DNA of 40,164 nt, taken from assembly GCA_020073305.1 (NCBI GenBank), contig JAIQFK010000037.1:1-40164 (forward strand), written 5' to 3'. A model generated the notes under the pieces. The model saw only the letters and a list, made by a program, of their open reading frames with translations. It did not search any database and was not told where the DNA came from. This document shows positions 1 through 8,061 of this stretch, one piece after another. The DNA is from Terriglobia bacterium. Lineage in GTDB: Bacteria > Acidobacteriota > Terriglobia > Bryobacterales > Bryobacteraceae. Numbering within the stretch: the stretch's first letter is position 1; each line of letters starts with the position of its first letter. The position numbers and the translations under genes are program-made.

Positions 1-197
1 CGTTTCCAACGCGAGATGGTAGGAGCGGTCGTGCGCAGGCTGCGCATGATCTCGACGTAGCTCGCGCCGTCGGCCAGCGCCAGAATCAGCCGGGCGCGGA
101 AGACATCACCGGCAGGCAGTGTGCGCGACTGCGCCCACTTCGCCAACTCCACTCGCTGTTCGTCGGTTACCTGCAGCAACTTTCGATACTGTCTCAC
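1..197 (-). CDS. IS630-family transposase, N-terminal fragment
   Basis: The reading frame runs from a GTG at 197 off the window edge, giving about 65 residues. Near the start is VTDEQRVELAKWAQSRTLPA, followed by a helix-turn-helix region with FRARLILALADGASYVEIM and ending in TAPTISRWK. This is the usual N-terminal DNA-binding domain of IS630/Tc1-mariner-like transposases. The DDE catalytic domain lies outside the window. The start is not certain: GTG is the best candidate, with an ATT two codons upstream and no strong ribosome-binding site. The frame overlaps, in another phase, the read-through tail of the interrupted stress protein gene next to it. Confidence 0.75.
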   Translation of the reverse strand, partial: MRQYRKLLQVTDEQRVELAKWAQSRTLPAGDVFRARLILALADGASYVEIMRSLRTTAPTISRWK

Positions 198-249
198 AAC
201 AATGAGACGGATCGGAAGCAATAACGTTATGACAGGGACGGCTTACTAG
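1..249 (-). mobile_element. IS630-family insertion sequence, 5' end only (cut by window edge)
   Basis: The left edge holds the upstream end and N-terminal coding part of an IS630-type element read on the minus strand. The boundary with host DNA is placed at the CTAG at 246-249. IS630-family elements are known to insert at TA, with CTAG as a favoured target, and to duplicate the TA. The transposase start at 197 is about 50 bp inside this boundary, a normal distance. The other end lies outside the window, so the terminal repeats and target duplication cannot be confirmed. Confidence 0.7.
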
Positions 250-813
250 GGGCTCTGCGTGGCGCCGTACGGGTCGGTCGGTCTTTGCGAAATCTGAGCT
301 CGCTTCACCCGCTGAAGCGATGCTCCCGGCCCCGGTTTGCTTCAAACGATCCTTGGCACGCTTCACCCAGTCCGGGCTGTCGCAGTGAACAGAGAGCAGG
401 ATGCCGCCTTGCCTCATGCGACCGTCATACCTCTTCGCCTCGTACTCCGGTATCCCGATCCCAGCAAGGCATCCAATAATGGCACCCGCCGTACCGCCGA
501 TGCCGGCTCCAGCCAGCAACCCCATGATCGGGCCCGCCGTGATAAACAACGGCCCGACTCCCGGAATCGCTACAGTGCCAATTCCAGCAAGAAATCCAAG
601 TGCGCCCCCTACGACAGCGCCTAGACCCGCGCCAGAGATCGCGCATTCCGGGGCTTTCGTATGTTTCTCGTGAGCAAAGTCCTTGGAACCTGCGTTCTCC
701 GAAAACAACACGGAAGTATCCGTGTTCCGAAAGCCAGCCTTGTGTAGAGCGTTAACTGCGTCCTCGAGATGGACTCGATTCTGGTAGATGCCGAAAACGG
801 CGGTGTTTGCCAT
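106..813 (-). CDS. Glycine-zipper general stress protein with IS-derived C-terminus
   Basis: The N-terminus (MANTAVFGIYQNRVHLEDAV, then FRNTDTSVLF) resembles the YflT-like domain of general stress proteins. A glycine-rich region at about residues 60-122, dense in GxxxG (GAGLGAVVGGALGFLAGIG and similar), fits a membrane-inserting glycine zipper. From memory, relatives are about 175-185 residues and end near GEASxDFAKTDxP, a motif seen here around residues 167-178. After residue ~188 (CTAG at 246-249) the frame continues into the IS630 element, so the last ~45 residues are probably foreign. The start has a good AAGGAG about 10 nt upstream. Role inferred: envelope or osmotic stress tolerance. 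The protein may still work because the conserved core is intact. Confidence 0.7.
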   Translation of the reverse strand: MANTAVFGIYQNRVHLEDAVNALHKAGFRNTDTSVLFSENAGSKDFAHEKHTKAPECAISGAGLGAVVGGALGFLAGIGTVAIPGVGPLFITAGPIMGLLAGAGIGGTAGAIIGCLAGIGIPEYEAKRYDGRMRQGGILLSVHCDSPDWVKRAKDRLKQTGAGSIASAGEASSDFAKTDRPVRRHAEPLVSRPCHNVIASDPSHCCETVSKVAAGNRRTASGVGEVGAVAHTACR

Positions 814-906
814 ATGCCTGTCTCCTTACTCAATTCCCGTACGTACTTGCATGTGCATGGCCTTTGTGCAAATGCGCGAAACATTGTAAGGTGCCAATTC
901 AAATTA

Positions 907-920
907 GGCAAAACCTGCAT
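907..920 (-). promoter_or_regulatory. TGCAG-N4-TTGC element, copy 1
   Basis: On the minus strand this reads ATGCAGGTTTTGCC and lies about 95 nt upstream of the glycine-zipper gene start at 813. It matches the recurrent intergenic element, but has GA rather than GG or AG at the -25/-24 positions, so it is a weaker copy. Confidence 0.35.
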
Positions 921-1049
921 CCAGGTGCATTACTTGTGCCTTCAGTCTTGGATTCAGATCAAGATCCTGATGTTCTTCGGCATAGCGAAATCCGTCCGGG
1001 TGGCGAAAATCAACTCCGCGATGGCCGAACGGGAAGCGGCGTAGACTCG

Positions 1050-1931
1050 TCACTTTTTCGCGTGGTGCCTGAGTGCAAGCTTGGGTCGCGCGGACTCGAT
1101 AGACTCGAGGCGCAGATAGCCGGCGGCGGCACGGACGCGCACTGCTTCCTTCTTGTCCTCGAACAGGGGAAGCAGATCCTTCTCCAAAGCGGGATCGTTC
1201 CTGAGGGCGATGGCGTGGACCGCGGCGGCCCGGACGGACCAATCTTTATCGGTGAGCGCATCCTCGAGCGCCAGCAATACCTGAGGATCCCTGTCGGTGC
1301 TCAGGAGGAGTGCCGTCGCCGCCCGGCCCGAAACGCCTTGATCGGAGAGAATTCCTTGCAAGGACGAAACACCGGCGCCCAATCCTGGGACTGGAGCGAA
1401 GTTCGCACCCTGTTGCAGCGCAAACAGGAACAGCGTCTTGGGCGTATGCAACATCCTGAGCGCTTCCCTCTTCTGCCGGGTGATGAATCCGGATGACGTC
1501 TTCGTCTCGCCGCTGAGAACCGCAAGGAGCGCTTCGTGCCCAACCGGATCGTTGAGCGTCCAAAGCGCTTTGGCAGCCGCAAAACTCACCTCAGGCACAT
1601 CACTGTCCAGTGCCCTGCGCAACGCAGAAACCGTGCGCTCATTCTTCAAATCCATGAGACTTGTGATCGTAGCCAGCCGCACCTCGACATCCTTGTCGTC
1701 GAGCATCGCTTCCAGTTGCGAAAGGTAGGGCTCCACCGGGCTGACCAGGCCTAGCGCCTGTACCGCGTGCTTCCGGTTGTCCGGGTTCTTGTCTCTTAAC
1801 GAGTCATCGAGGAAGGCGCGGGCCCGATCCTGCTGAGATGGCGCCACGGTAATGGGAAGCGAAGCAGGCTCAGGAGTTTGTCCGAAAACGATACAGAGCG
1901 AAAGAAGTGCAGATGCGAAGAAGGTTCGCAT
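1050..1931 (-). CDS. Secreted HEAT-repeat protein
   Basis: A 293-residue protein when started at the ATG at 1931 (MRTFFASALLSLCIVFGQ), which gives a clear signal peptide; the frame is open further upstream but would overlap the preceding gene. The mature part is built of helical HEAT/PBS-lyase-type repeats, for example NPDNRKHAVQALGL, DVEVRLATITSLMDL, VPEVSFAAAKALWTL and DWSVRAAAVHAIAL. Such repeats form solenoids that bind other proteins; no catalytic motif is visible. It starts 13 nt after the two-TM protein gene and is probably co-transcribed with it. Likely periplasmic; partner unknown. Confidence 0.75.
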   Translation of the reverse strand: MRTFFASALLSLCIVFGQTPEPASLPITVAPSQQDRARAFLDDSLRDKNPDNRKHAVQALGLVSPVEPYLSQLEAMLDDKDVEVRLATITSLMDLKNERTVSALRRALDSDVPEVSFAAAKALWTLNDPVGHEALLAVLSGETKTSSGFITRQKREALRMLHTPKTLFLFALQQGANFAPVPGLGAGVSSLQGILSDQGVSGRAATALLLSTDRDPQVLLALEDALTDKDWSVRAAAVHAIALRNDPALEKDLLPLFEDKKEAVRVRAAAGYLRLESIESARPKLALRHHAKK

Positions 1932-1944
1932 GAAAGTAGCTCGC

Positions 1945-2166
1945 TCAGGCTTTTTTTCTGCCGACAACCAGCAACACAACACCGCTGACCGCAGCGATCA
2001 TTCCCACAATCGGGGGGAGCGGAATCGTCTTAGTCCTCTCCGTCGTCACGTGGACCGGACCGAGATCCACAACTTTTTCTCTAGTGGTGTAGGTGAAGCC
2101 TTGATAGGCAAAGGCCATGATCCCAACAGCTATCAGGACGATGGCGAACACTGTGCTTGTTTTCAT
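1945..2166 (-). CDS. Small two-TM membrane protein
   Basis: 73 residues with an N-terminal membrane helix (TSTVFAIVLIAVGIMAFAY), a soluble loop carrying TTREKVVDLGPVHV, and a second helix (IVGMIAAVSGVVLLVVGRKK). This layout is common in small acidobacterial and proteobacterial proteins of unknown function, possibly of the DUF3185 type. It sits between the OmpA-like gene upstream and the HEAT-repeat gene downstream on the same strand. Function unknown; a structural or stress role in the inner membrane is only inferred from its neighbours. Confidence 0.65.
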   Translation of the reverse strand: MKTSTVFAIVLIAVGIMAFAYQGFTYTTREKVVDLGPVHVTTERTKTIPLPPIVGMIAAVSGVVLLVVGRKKA

Positions 2167-2240
2167 TTTGGGATCCTTTCACTTCCGCTCAGGGCCGGCG
2201 GTAGATTGAATGCAGGCCCTGAGTTGAAGCCCATTCAGGT

Positions 2241-3974
2241 TTACTTAGAAGCGATTGGCGATCCGATCGCGGCGCCAATGATTTCGCCGGAGACAACCAG
2301 TTCCACGCGACGATTCTGCTGCCGGCCTGCGGTGGTCTCGTTTGAGGCTACGGGCTGGGTCTTTCCGAATCCTCTTGCAGTGACTGAATTCCCCGGAATG
2401 CCGGCCTGGGTCAGGTAGTCGCGCACGGATGTGGCGCGATGTTCGGAGAGCTGCTGGTTATAGTCATCGCCGCCCACGCTGTCGGTATGACCCTCCACCT
2501 CCAGTCTCAGACCCGGGTGCCCCGAGATGATGCCGGCTACTCTGGCCAGCTTCTCACGCGCTCCAGGTCGCAACGAGTACTTGGCCGTGTCAAAAAGGAC
2601 GTCCGACATATTGACGATCAATCCGCGGGCTGTGTCGCGAGTTTCTAGAATCACGTTGAATTGCCGTAATAGCTGAACTCGCAACTCCGTCTTCTCAGAC
2701 TCGGCTTGTGCTTTCTCTTTTGCCGCACGATCGAGGTCGGCCTGGAAACCAGCCTTTTGTGCGTCATTCTCCCGCTTTAGACGATCCGCTTCGGCTCCCG
2801 CGGCAGCTATGCGCGAGTCGCTTTCGAGTCTTAGACGGTCCGCCTCGGTTTTGGCAGCCGTTGCGCGCGCCTCATTTTCGAGCTTCAGGCGATCCGCGGC
2901 GCTTGCTGCAGCAGCCGTTCTGGCGTCATTTTCTCGCTTCAAACGATCAGCTTCAGCCAGAGAGGCCGCTGTCTGCGCATCCTTTTCCCGCGTTAACCGC
3001 TCAGCTTCCGCCTGCGCCTTGATCCGCGCCGCTTCGGCTTCCCTTGTGACGCGATCTGTTTCGGACTGCGCGGCAAGCCGTCCGCTCTCCGCGCTGGCTT
3101 CGCGCTCTGCGGACTGCTGCCGCTCGGCGGTCAGCGCCTCTTCCTCCTGGCGTTTGACGGCGATTGCCCGCGAGTCTTCCGCCGTCTGCACGGCTTCCCG
3201 GGCACTCATGGTTACAGGCTTCTTGCCTGCGTTGCGCGCCTGGTAAGCTTCGGCCTGAGACAGGCTATTCTCGGCCTTCTGAAAGGTCTCGGCAGCAAAT
3301 TGGTCCGCGCCCACGGCACGCGCGATCTGCACGGCGTTGCGCGCTTCGTAGAGCTCCAGCGGCAGTTTGCGATCGGCCTTCAGCGCCAGCGGGTTCGCGA
3401 GACGCTGATACTGGCCGCGCTGCAACAGTTCGTACTTGGCGTCGATCTCCTCGATCTTCCCCTTCGTGTCCGCGCGCACCACGTTTTCCATGACAATCAG
3501 GTCGCTGGGCATGGTGACTGCGTAGTAGGGTTCGGCGGTGACCACCAACCCGAATACCTGTAGCTCGGTGGTTACGTCCAGCTTGCTCTTCGTTCCATTC
3601 AGGAGGATTTCACCCAGGTTGGACGTGCGCCCTTCGGGGGTGATAGCCCACAACACATAAGTGAGGTATTCGGCTCCGTTCTTTGTCGCCGGCTGCAGGT
3701 TATCGAATTCGACCTCGATCTCGATGTAACCCTGCTTGCTCTCCACTTTGGCCTCGCCGCGGGCCCCTGGGAGGAGCTCGGTTCCGCGAAAATCGATCTT
3801 CGTCGCACCGCCACGGTGTCTGTAATTGATTGCCTTCGCGGTCCGTTCAGTTACAGTGACCCGGAAAATAGGCTGTGCTCCGGCTGCCATCCGCGCGGCA
3901 TTTTCGCTCTGATTCTGCGGCTCCTGGGCCGATAGAACTCCGCATACCAGGAGGAATGCGCCAATCATCTTCAT
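2241..3974 (-). CDS. OmpA-family peptidoglycan-binding protein with long coiled coil
   Basis: 577 residues. Residues 1-16 are a signal peptide (MKMIGAFLLVCGVLSAQ). A beta-rich region spans about 36-165. An alanine- and charge-rich helical region spans about 215-445 and includes an exact 18-residue periodicity (see repeat). The C-terminal OmpA domain at about 455-562 shows VLFDTAKYSLRPGAREKL, EVEGHTDSVGGDDYN, and the conserved LSEHRA and RRVELV segments; the Asp and Arg that bind diaminopimelate in this family are present. Known role: OmpA C-terminal domains anchor envelope proteins to peptidoglycan. Inferred: the helical rod spans the periplasm between a beta domain and the wall. It follows the SYLF gene by 46 nt. 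Confidence 0.85.
   Translation of the reverse strand: MKMIGAFLLVCGVLSAQEPQNQSENAARMAAGAQPIFRVTVTERTAKAINYRHRGGATKIDFRGTELLPGARGEAKVESKQGYIEIEVEFDNLQPATKNGAEYLTYVLWAITPEGRTSNLGEILLNGTKSKLDVTTELQVFGLVVTAEPYYAVTMPSDLIVMENVVRADTKGKIEEIDAKYELLQRGQYQRLANPLALKADRKLPLELYEARNAVQIARAVGADQFAAETFQKAENSLSQAEAYQARNAGKKPVTMSAREAVQTAEDSRAIAVKRQEEEALTAERQQSAEREASAESGRLAAQSETDRVTREAEAARIKAQAEAERLTREKDAQTAASLAEADRLKRENDARTAAAASAADRLKLENEARATAAKTEADRLRLESDSRIAAAGAEADRLKRENDAQKAGFQADLDRAAKEKAQAESEKTELRVQLLRQFNVILETRDTARGLIVNMSDVLFDTAKYSLRPGAREKLARVAGIISGHPGLRLEVEGHTDSVGGDDYNQQLSEHRATSVRDYLTQAGIPGNSVTARGFGKTQPVASNETTAGRQQNRRVELVVSGEIIGAAIGSPIASK
2736..3005 (-). repeat. Five 54-bp coding repeats (18-residue helical units)
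   Basis: Inside the OmpA-like gene, five units each begin A(E/D)RL at residues 324, 342, 360, 378 and 396, exactly 18 residues apart. Each continues with a charged pair and then an alanine-rich run, for example ADRLKRENDARTAAAASA. Eighteen residues equals five alpha-helical turns, which fits a straight helix or coiled coil. Confidence 0.85.
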
Positions 3975-4020
3975 CTCTTTGCCTCAATCTTTCTTTTTAC
4001 GGCTTCGTGAGTTCGAGTCT

Positions 4021-4707
4021 TTACTTAACTTCTGCATTCTGGTGCCGGGAGTAATGGTTCAATTCAGCCATCAGCTTCGCGGCGTCGTGAGGCGCGCGTA
4101 TCCCCTTGGTTACGATCTCCCGGTTCTCCAGCTTCTTGCCGTAGAGTTCGGCGTTCTCGTCCAGGTCTTCCCGGAGCGTGGCTCCTTCTAGGGCGAGACC
4201 CACAAACAGCCCCTGGGACCGCGACCACGAAAGAATCTCCGCGTGCATCTGGGCGTCGGTTTGTGCTGTCGCCGTGCGTCCCACGGGACCGGCTGCGACT
4301 GAGCCTTCCGCACCCAAAGTGAATTTACTCGAGAGCAGTTTTTCCTCGCCGCGGTCATTCATAAGCAGCATGATCAGGTCCGTCTCAGAGCCGCCGATCT
4401 GGAAACCCACACTGCCGCCCTCAATGCGGACTGTGGCCGGCGCTGACCAGCCCTCGCCGCTCGTCTTCCGGCAGGACAGGTATCCCTTTCCATATTTCCC
4501 GCCAAATACGAAAGCCGCCGTCTTGAGTCCAGGCACAATCACGATGCAGTGGGCGTTCTCAAGAAGCTCTGCCGGAATGCCCTTATCCGGCGCTCCCATG
4601 ACTTCGGAAAATACTGCGGCGGCTTCATCCAGCCGCTTGACAGAATCGTTGTTGTCCTTGCCCAGCAGCGGTGCAATAGCCAGAGCAGCCACTATCGTCA
4701 GTCTCAT
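4021..4707 (-). CDS. SYLF-domain lipid-binding protein (Ysc84 type)
   Basis: 228 residues with a short N-terminal signal sequence (MRLTIVAALAIAPLLG). The SYLF domain is recognised from GIPAELLENAHCIVIVPGLK, then FVFGGKYGKGYLSCR, a WSAPATVRIEGGSVGFQIG segment, the TDLIMLLMND strand and the later SWSRSQGLFVGLALEGA. Proteins of this family bind phosphoinositides in eukaryotes; in bacteria they are mostly secreted and of unknown role. It is the first gene of a likely minus-strand group with the OmpA-like, two-TM and HEAT-repeat genes. The start has AGGAGAG close upstream. A weak sigma-54-like site lies at 4751-4770. Confidence 0.85.
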   Translation of the reverse strand: MRLTIVAALAIAPLLGKDNNDSVKRLDEAAAVFSEVMGAPDKGIPAELLENAHCIVIVPGLKTAAFVFGGKYGKGYLSCRKTSGEGWSAPATVRIEGGSVGFQIGGSETDLIMLLMNDRGEEKLLSSKFTLGAEGSVAAGPVGRTATAQTDAQMHAEILSWSRSQGLFVGLALEGATLREDLDENAELYGKKLENREIVTKGIRAPHDAAKLMAELNHYSRHQNAEVK

Positions 4708-4750
4708 GTTCTCTCCTCTTGCGCCGCGAACATTTCCGCGGCGTATGTCC

Positions 4751-4770
4751 TATTGCACGACCAGCACCAA
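4751..4770 (-). promoter_or_regulatory. Weak sigma-54-like promoter candidate for the SYLF gene
   Basis: On the minus strand TTGGTGCTGGTCGTGCAATA has GG and GC separated by exactly 10 bp, as sigma-54 requires. The -24 box (TTGGTGC) is poorer than the consensus TTGGCAC. The predicted start would leave a leader of about 36 nt before the ATG at 4707. Confidence 0.3.
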
Positions 4771-4902
4771 CGTCTTCGTCAGGGCAACGTCCGCTGACCA
4801 CCAGGCTGCAGGTTGTTGGCGTGGTAGAGGGTTCTGGACCAAAGGGACCCCGTTGCCGCGGGTTCCTGGGTCTTAATAGAGAAGCGCAGCCGCGGAGGGG
4901 AC

Positions 4903-4936
4903 GTGCAGAACTTGTCAGTGGAAGTGCAGGATTTGC
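4903..4936 (+). promoter_or_regulatory. TGCAG-N3-4-TTGC elements, copies 2 and 2b
   Basis: GTGCAGGATTTGC at 4924-4936 (preceded by AA, giving AG-N10-GC) and a poorer copy GTGCAGAACTTGT at 4903-4915. Both read on the plus strand within the 275-bp gap upstream of the SYLF gene, pointing away from it towards the end of the NtrC-type gene. Confidence 0.5.
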
Positions 4937-4982
4937 GTGTACGGTCAGGCGCTCAGCGGCCAGCCGTCAGAGCTGGTTTCCC

Positions 4983-6395
4983 CTATGAGTCGATCGCTGC
5001 GGCTACCTTCGCCACTTTGTGGAATTCGGCGATACGGTTCTGCAGTGTCCGAAGACTGATCCCCAGGATTTCTGCGGCGCGCTTGCGGTTGTTGTTCACG
5101 TATTCGAGGGTAAGTTTGATATAGGCTTCTTCGGCTTGCGACAGTGGCTGCCCGGGCTGAAGCGTCAGATGACCCTTGTTGTCGGAGGGTTTTGGCGTCT
5201 TCCCGCCGGATCTCCCGTCAAAGCTGCCAGAAGGCAGGTGATGCAGCTGAATCGCACCAACTCCAGCGACTATCGTAGCCCGCTCGATCACGTTGCGCAG
5301 CTCCCTGACATTGCCGGGCCAATCATAGGTACCAAAAAGCTTCAGCACATCGGAATCGAGACCTGTAACACGGGCGCCGTGCTTCTTGTTGAGAATCTGG
5401 ATCATGACCTCCGCAATGAGCGGAATATCTTCCTTTCGCCCGCGGAGCGGTGGAAGCATGATTTGAAAGACGCTTAATCGATAGTAGATTTCTTCTCGCA
5501 CGTGCGCTACCACGGAGTGGCTGGTGGCGGCAAGCACACGCGCATCTACAGGAATTTCGCTCTTGCCGCCGAGTCTTCGCACCCGCAGGTCTTCGAGCAC
5601 GCGCAAGAGCTTTGGCTGCGCGGATAGCGGCATCTCACCGATCTCATCAAGAAAAAGGGTGCCGCCGTGAGCCTGCTCAAAGCACCCCGCACGGCGCTCC
5701 ATCGCGCCCGTAAACGCACCCTTCTCGTGGCCGAACAACTCGCTCTCAATCAAACTCTCCGGCAACGCCGCTGCATTGATAGCGACGAAAGGACCGTCAC
5801 CGCGCGAGGATAACTTATGGATTTCCCGCGCGACCAACTCCTTCCCCGTACCACTCTCCCCGCAGATCAATACCGACGCTGATGTAGGCCCTACCTGCCG
5901 GATAACCGAGAAGACTTCTTGCATGGCAGGGGAGGTCCCCACCAAGTCTCCAAGGACGCCATGAAGCGTCAGCTCGCGCCTAAGCTCGTCGGTTTTCTGC
6001 AGAGCGCGTTTGTGGAGAATCGCGCGTTCCAGAAGAATCTCGAATGCGCGTGGTTCCACCGGCTTTTCGAGATACCAGAAGGCTTTGAGGTCGTGAACGA
6101 CGGCCAGCGCTTTTTCGATGCTGCCGAATGCGGTGAGCACAATCGCCGGAGTGTGGTCGCCGCGATCCTTCAAGTGCTGGATCAGCTCGAATCCGTCCAT
6201 GCGCGGCATAACCAGATCCGCAACAATGACGTCCGCGCTGAAGGTGCTGAGCCGTTCCAGCGCGTCGAGGCCGTCCGTGGCAACCTGCGTTACAAAGCCG
6301 CGGTCGGAAAGAATGGTCGCCAACGCGGCGCGCTGGGAGGCGTCATCATCTACTATAAGGATGCGGCCAGAAGTGGCTGGCGCTGGGGGCGACAC
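4983..6395 (-). CDS. NtrC-family sigma-54-dependent response regulator
   Basis: 470 residues with three domains. The receiver (residues ~10-125) has the acidic triad DDD at 16-18, phospho-acceptor D60 in VIVADLVMP, and K111 in LEKP. The AAA+ sigma-54 interaction domain (~148-385) has Walker A GESGTGKE (179-186), the sigma-54-contacting loop GAFTGA (226-231), and Walker B GGTLFLDE (244-251). A Fis-type helix-turn-helix lies at the C-terminus ([16 protein letters not shown]). Known role: phosphorylation drives oligomerisation and ATP-dependent opening of sigma-54 promoters. Oddity: the segment between sensor I (AATS) and YYRLSVF is about five residues shorter than usual, lacking the typical EGRF part. 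No cognate kinase is adjacent. Confidence 0.93.
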   Translation of the reverse strand: MSPPAPATSGRILIVDDDASQRAALATILSDRGFVTQVATDGLDALERLSTFSADVIVADLVMPRMDGFELIQHLKDRGDHTPAIVLTAFGSIEKALAVVHDLKAFWYLEKPVEPRAFEILLERAILHKRALQKTDELRRELTLHGVLGDLVGTSPAMQEVFSVIRQVGPTSASVLICGESGTGKELVAREIHKLSSRGDGPFVAINAAALPESLIESELFGHEKGAFTGAMERRAGCFEQAHGGTLFLDEIGEMPLSAQPKLLRVLEDLRVRRLGGKSEIPVDARVLAATSHSVVAHVREEIYYRLSVFQIMLPPLRGRKEDIPLIAEVMIQILNKKHGARVTGLDSDVLKLFGTYDWPGNVRELRNVIERATIVAGVGAIQLHHLPSGSFDGRSGGKTPKPSDNKGHLTLQPGQPLSQAEEAYIKLTLEYVNNNRKRAAEILGISLRTLQNRIAEFHKVAKVAAAIDS

Positions 6396-6459
6396 TTCTC
6401 AGTTTACCAAGCCGCATGGCCGAATGTGGCCTAAATCGGTTTGCGCGGGCGTTTTTGCG

Positions 6460-7317
6460 CTATTCTGCCGGCTGGCGACGGATGTGAACCGAGGCTAGTG
6501 AAGTGGGCGGAGGCAATTGGTAGTCCGAATAGGTCAAAATTCTGTTGATGTCGTAACTCTTTACGAAAAGGATCCTGGCGCTGGCGCGCAACTCGATGCG
6601 GTTCGGCATCCAGATCCCGTCATCGAAGAGAGTCTGCTCCATGGTAATGTGCGAGCCGCGCAGCACGCGCGCCAGAAACAAACCCATTGAGAACCCCTGG
6701 GTCACGTCTCCTTCGACCTTAACCCACCCGAAGTCCTGCTTGTCGACCCAGAGCTTACCCTCCACCTTGGACATAAGTTTGCCGTACTTGCCGCGCGCGC
6801 GATAGCCGGCTCGCGGCGTTGCCCGAAGGATGTAGGCCGGCCTGTGGTTGATGATCTCTTCGCCGATGAGCTGGAAGTCGAAGCCATCGGGCACTTCCCG
6901 GACGAACGACCGGTTCTGCTCCTGCTCGTGCAGTCGCGCAGCCCGCTCCGGCCGAGTCTCGTGCTTTAATTTGTCGAGCTTCTCCGCCTCCTTCCTTTGT
7001 TCCTCAGCCGATGGAGGCCGCCCGTTGCGTTTCACGAGCTGCTCGAAAGGGGCCTCGCCGACAAAAATGATTCTCGAATCATCGATATCCTGCGACTTCA
7101 CCCGCCCGTCTGAGTCCAGGCGCCGGTCCTCATCATGCTCGGTGAATGCGTAATGCTCCCGCGCCTCCCAGCTCCGCTCTGTTGCCACGATGGACCGCTG
7201 CAGGATCTGGCGTGCGTCCAGGACGCTTACCGGATTCTGAAGTTTGTCTGGAGACGAACCGTGGCTTTGGGCAAAGAGCGGGACCGAGGCCGCGAGGATG
7301 ATGGCCAGCATTTTCAT
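6460..7317 (-). CDS. Secreted LolA-like fold protein
   Basis: 285 residues with a signal peptide (MKMLAIILAASVPLFAQ). A helical, charged middle part (EEQRKEAEKLDKLKHETRPE) is followed by a beta-rich C-terminal half. There, AYILRATPRAGYRARGKYG, KVEGKLWVDKQDFGWVKVEG and GIWMPNRIELR resemble the half-barrel of LolA/LolB-like and outer-membrane lipoprotein-sorting proteins. The family is widespread in Acidobacteria without an assigned role. The start has GAGGTGA nearby. It lies 55 nt downstream of the Thivi_2564-like gene and may belong to that transcript. Role inferred: carrying a hydrophobic ligand in the periplasm. Confidence 0.6.
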   Translation of the reverse strand: MKMLAIILAASVPLFAQSHGSSPDKLQNPVSVLDARQILQRSIVATERSWEAREHYAFTEHDEDRRLDSDGRVKSQDIDDSRIIFVGEAPFEQLVKRNGRPPSAEEQRKEAEKLDKLKHETRPERAARLHEQEQNRSFVREVPDGFDFQLIGEEIINHRPAYILRATPRAGYRARGKYGKLMSKVEGKLWVDKQDFGWVKVEGDVTQGFSMGLFLARVLRGSHITMEQTLFDDGIWMPNRIELRASARILFVKSYDINRILTYSDYQLPPPTSLASVHIRRQPAE

Positions 7318-7372
7318 TTCGAACTCACCTCAATTCCGCACGGAAGATGTTTCACAACCTATTCACCGCGGA

Positions 7373-7570
7373 TCAATGGGTGAGTCGATAATTAGTTACG
7401 CTCCCCCACAGGCCCACTGCCTTCAATACCCAAACGCCAATAGCCACCACAACGACGACGTTCAGAATGGCCTTGATGCTGGAGGCCATGGGGATGTAAC
7501 TGTTGACCAGCCACAGCGCCACGCCGACCACGATTAACACTAGAACGATGTTTAGCAACGGCATTTTCAT
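7373..7570 (-). CDS. Thivi_2564-family small membrane protein
   Basis: 65 residues, nearly all membrane: MPLLNIVLVLIVVGVALWLV, the hallmark NSYIPMASSIKAILNVVV, then a second helix and a short polar tail. This sequence is typical of the Thivi_2564 family of small two-TM proteins of unknown function. The ATG at 7570 overlaps the stop of the upstream gene (ATGA), which suggests translational coupling; AGGAGA lies just upstream. It is the third gene of a small-protein operon. Confidence 0.8.
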   Translation of the reverse strand: MKMPLLNIVLVLIVVGVALWLVNSYIPMASSIKAILNVVVVVAIGVWVLKAVGLWGSVTNYRLTH

Positions 7571-7740
7571 TCTCCTGAATGCGGTGGAGCACTCCGCTGG
7601 CCATCCGCCATTTCCTGGGTGGGCGCTGCCTGCGGCCCCTGAAATAGCCGGTTCCGCAATGCGCGCATGCGTTGGCGGCGCGCTATCTTCTGCTGCCGTA
7701 GCCGGCCGAATCGAGCTTCATCTCCGTTACGTGCTGACAT
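7567..7740 (-). CDS. Small basic protein (57 aa), unknown function
   Basis: 57 residues starting MSARNGDEARFGRLRQQKIA and rich in Arg and Lys, with a proline- and glutamine-containing tail. The ATG at 7740 has GGAGG five bases upstream; a start at 7761 is also open but would overlap the preceding gene. Small basic proteins beginning SARNGDxxRF...RKxKIARR are, from memory, common in Acidobacteria next to small membrane proteins. The stop overlaps the next start. No domain recognised; RNA or ribosome binding is a guess from charge alone. Confidence 0.55.
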   Translation of the reverse strand: MSARNGDEARFGRLRQQKIARRQRMRALRNRLFQGPQAAPTQEMADGQRSAPPHSGE

Positions 7741-7753
7741 GAAAGCCTCCGTC

Positions 7754-7906
7754 TCAGACAATTGACCTGCGTCCCTGAATTAGCTGGAACACCAGGACAA
7801 TCAACGCGAACACCAACAAGACGTGAATGACGCCACCCATCGTATAGGAGGTGACCATTCCCAGCGCCCACAACACGAAGAGAATCACACAAATCGTCCA
7901 CAGCAT
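7754..7906 (-). CDS. Lmo0937-family small membrane protein
   Basis: 50 residues: MLWTICVILFVLWALGMVTS followed by YTMGGVIHVLLVFALIVLVF and a QGRR end. This is the compact two-helix pattern of the lmo0937 family (DUF5670), often seen near stress genes. The ATG at 7906 has GGAG upstream. It is the first gene of a likely operon with the 57-residue protein, the Thivi_2564-like protein and perhaps the LolA-like protein. A good sigma-54-like promoter lies at 7975-7990. The exact molecular role of the family is not known. Confidence 0.85.
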   Translation of the reverse strand: MLWTICVILFVLWALGMVTSYTMGGVIHVLLVFALIVLVFQLIQGRRSIV

Positions 7907-7974
7907 TTTCTTGCTCCTTCGAAAGAATCGTTTCCTGCTAAAAGGCTCAGGATTGCTCTTTTCCTAGTGGTACT

Positions 7975-7990
7975 TGCAATAGCGGGGCCA
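7975..7990 (-). promoter_or_regulatory. Sigma-54 promoter candidate for the 7906 small-protein operon
   Basis: On the minus strand TGGCCCCGCTATTGCA matches the consensus TGGCACG-N4-TTGCA at TGGC and at all of TTGCA, with GG and GC separated by 10 bp. The predicted transcription start is near 7964, leaving a leader of about 58 nt before the ATG at 7906. Confidence 0.5.
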
Positions 7991-8061
7991 AACAGAATGT
8001 GGTCAGTCTGGAGGCTGTGGTGCCGCAGCAGGGTCAGGCGGTGTGAATTGTCACGGGTGGA

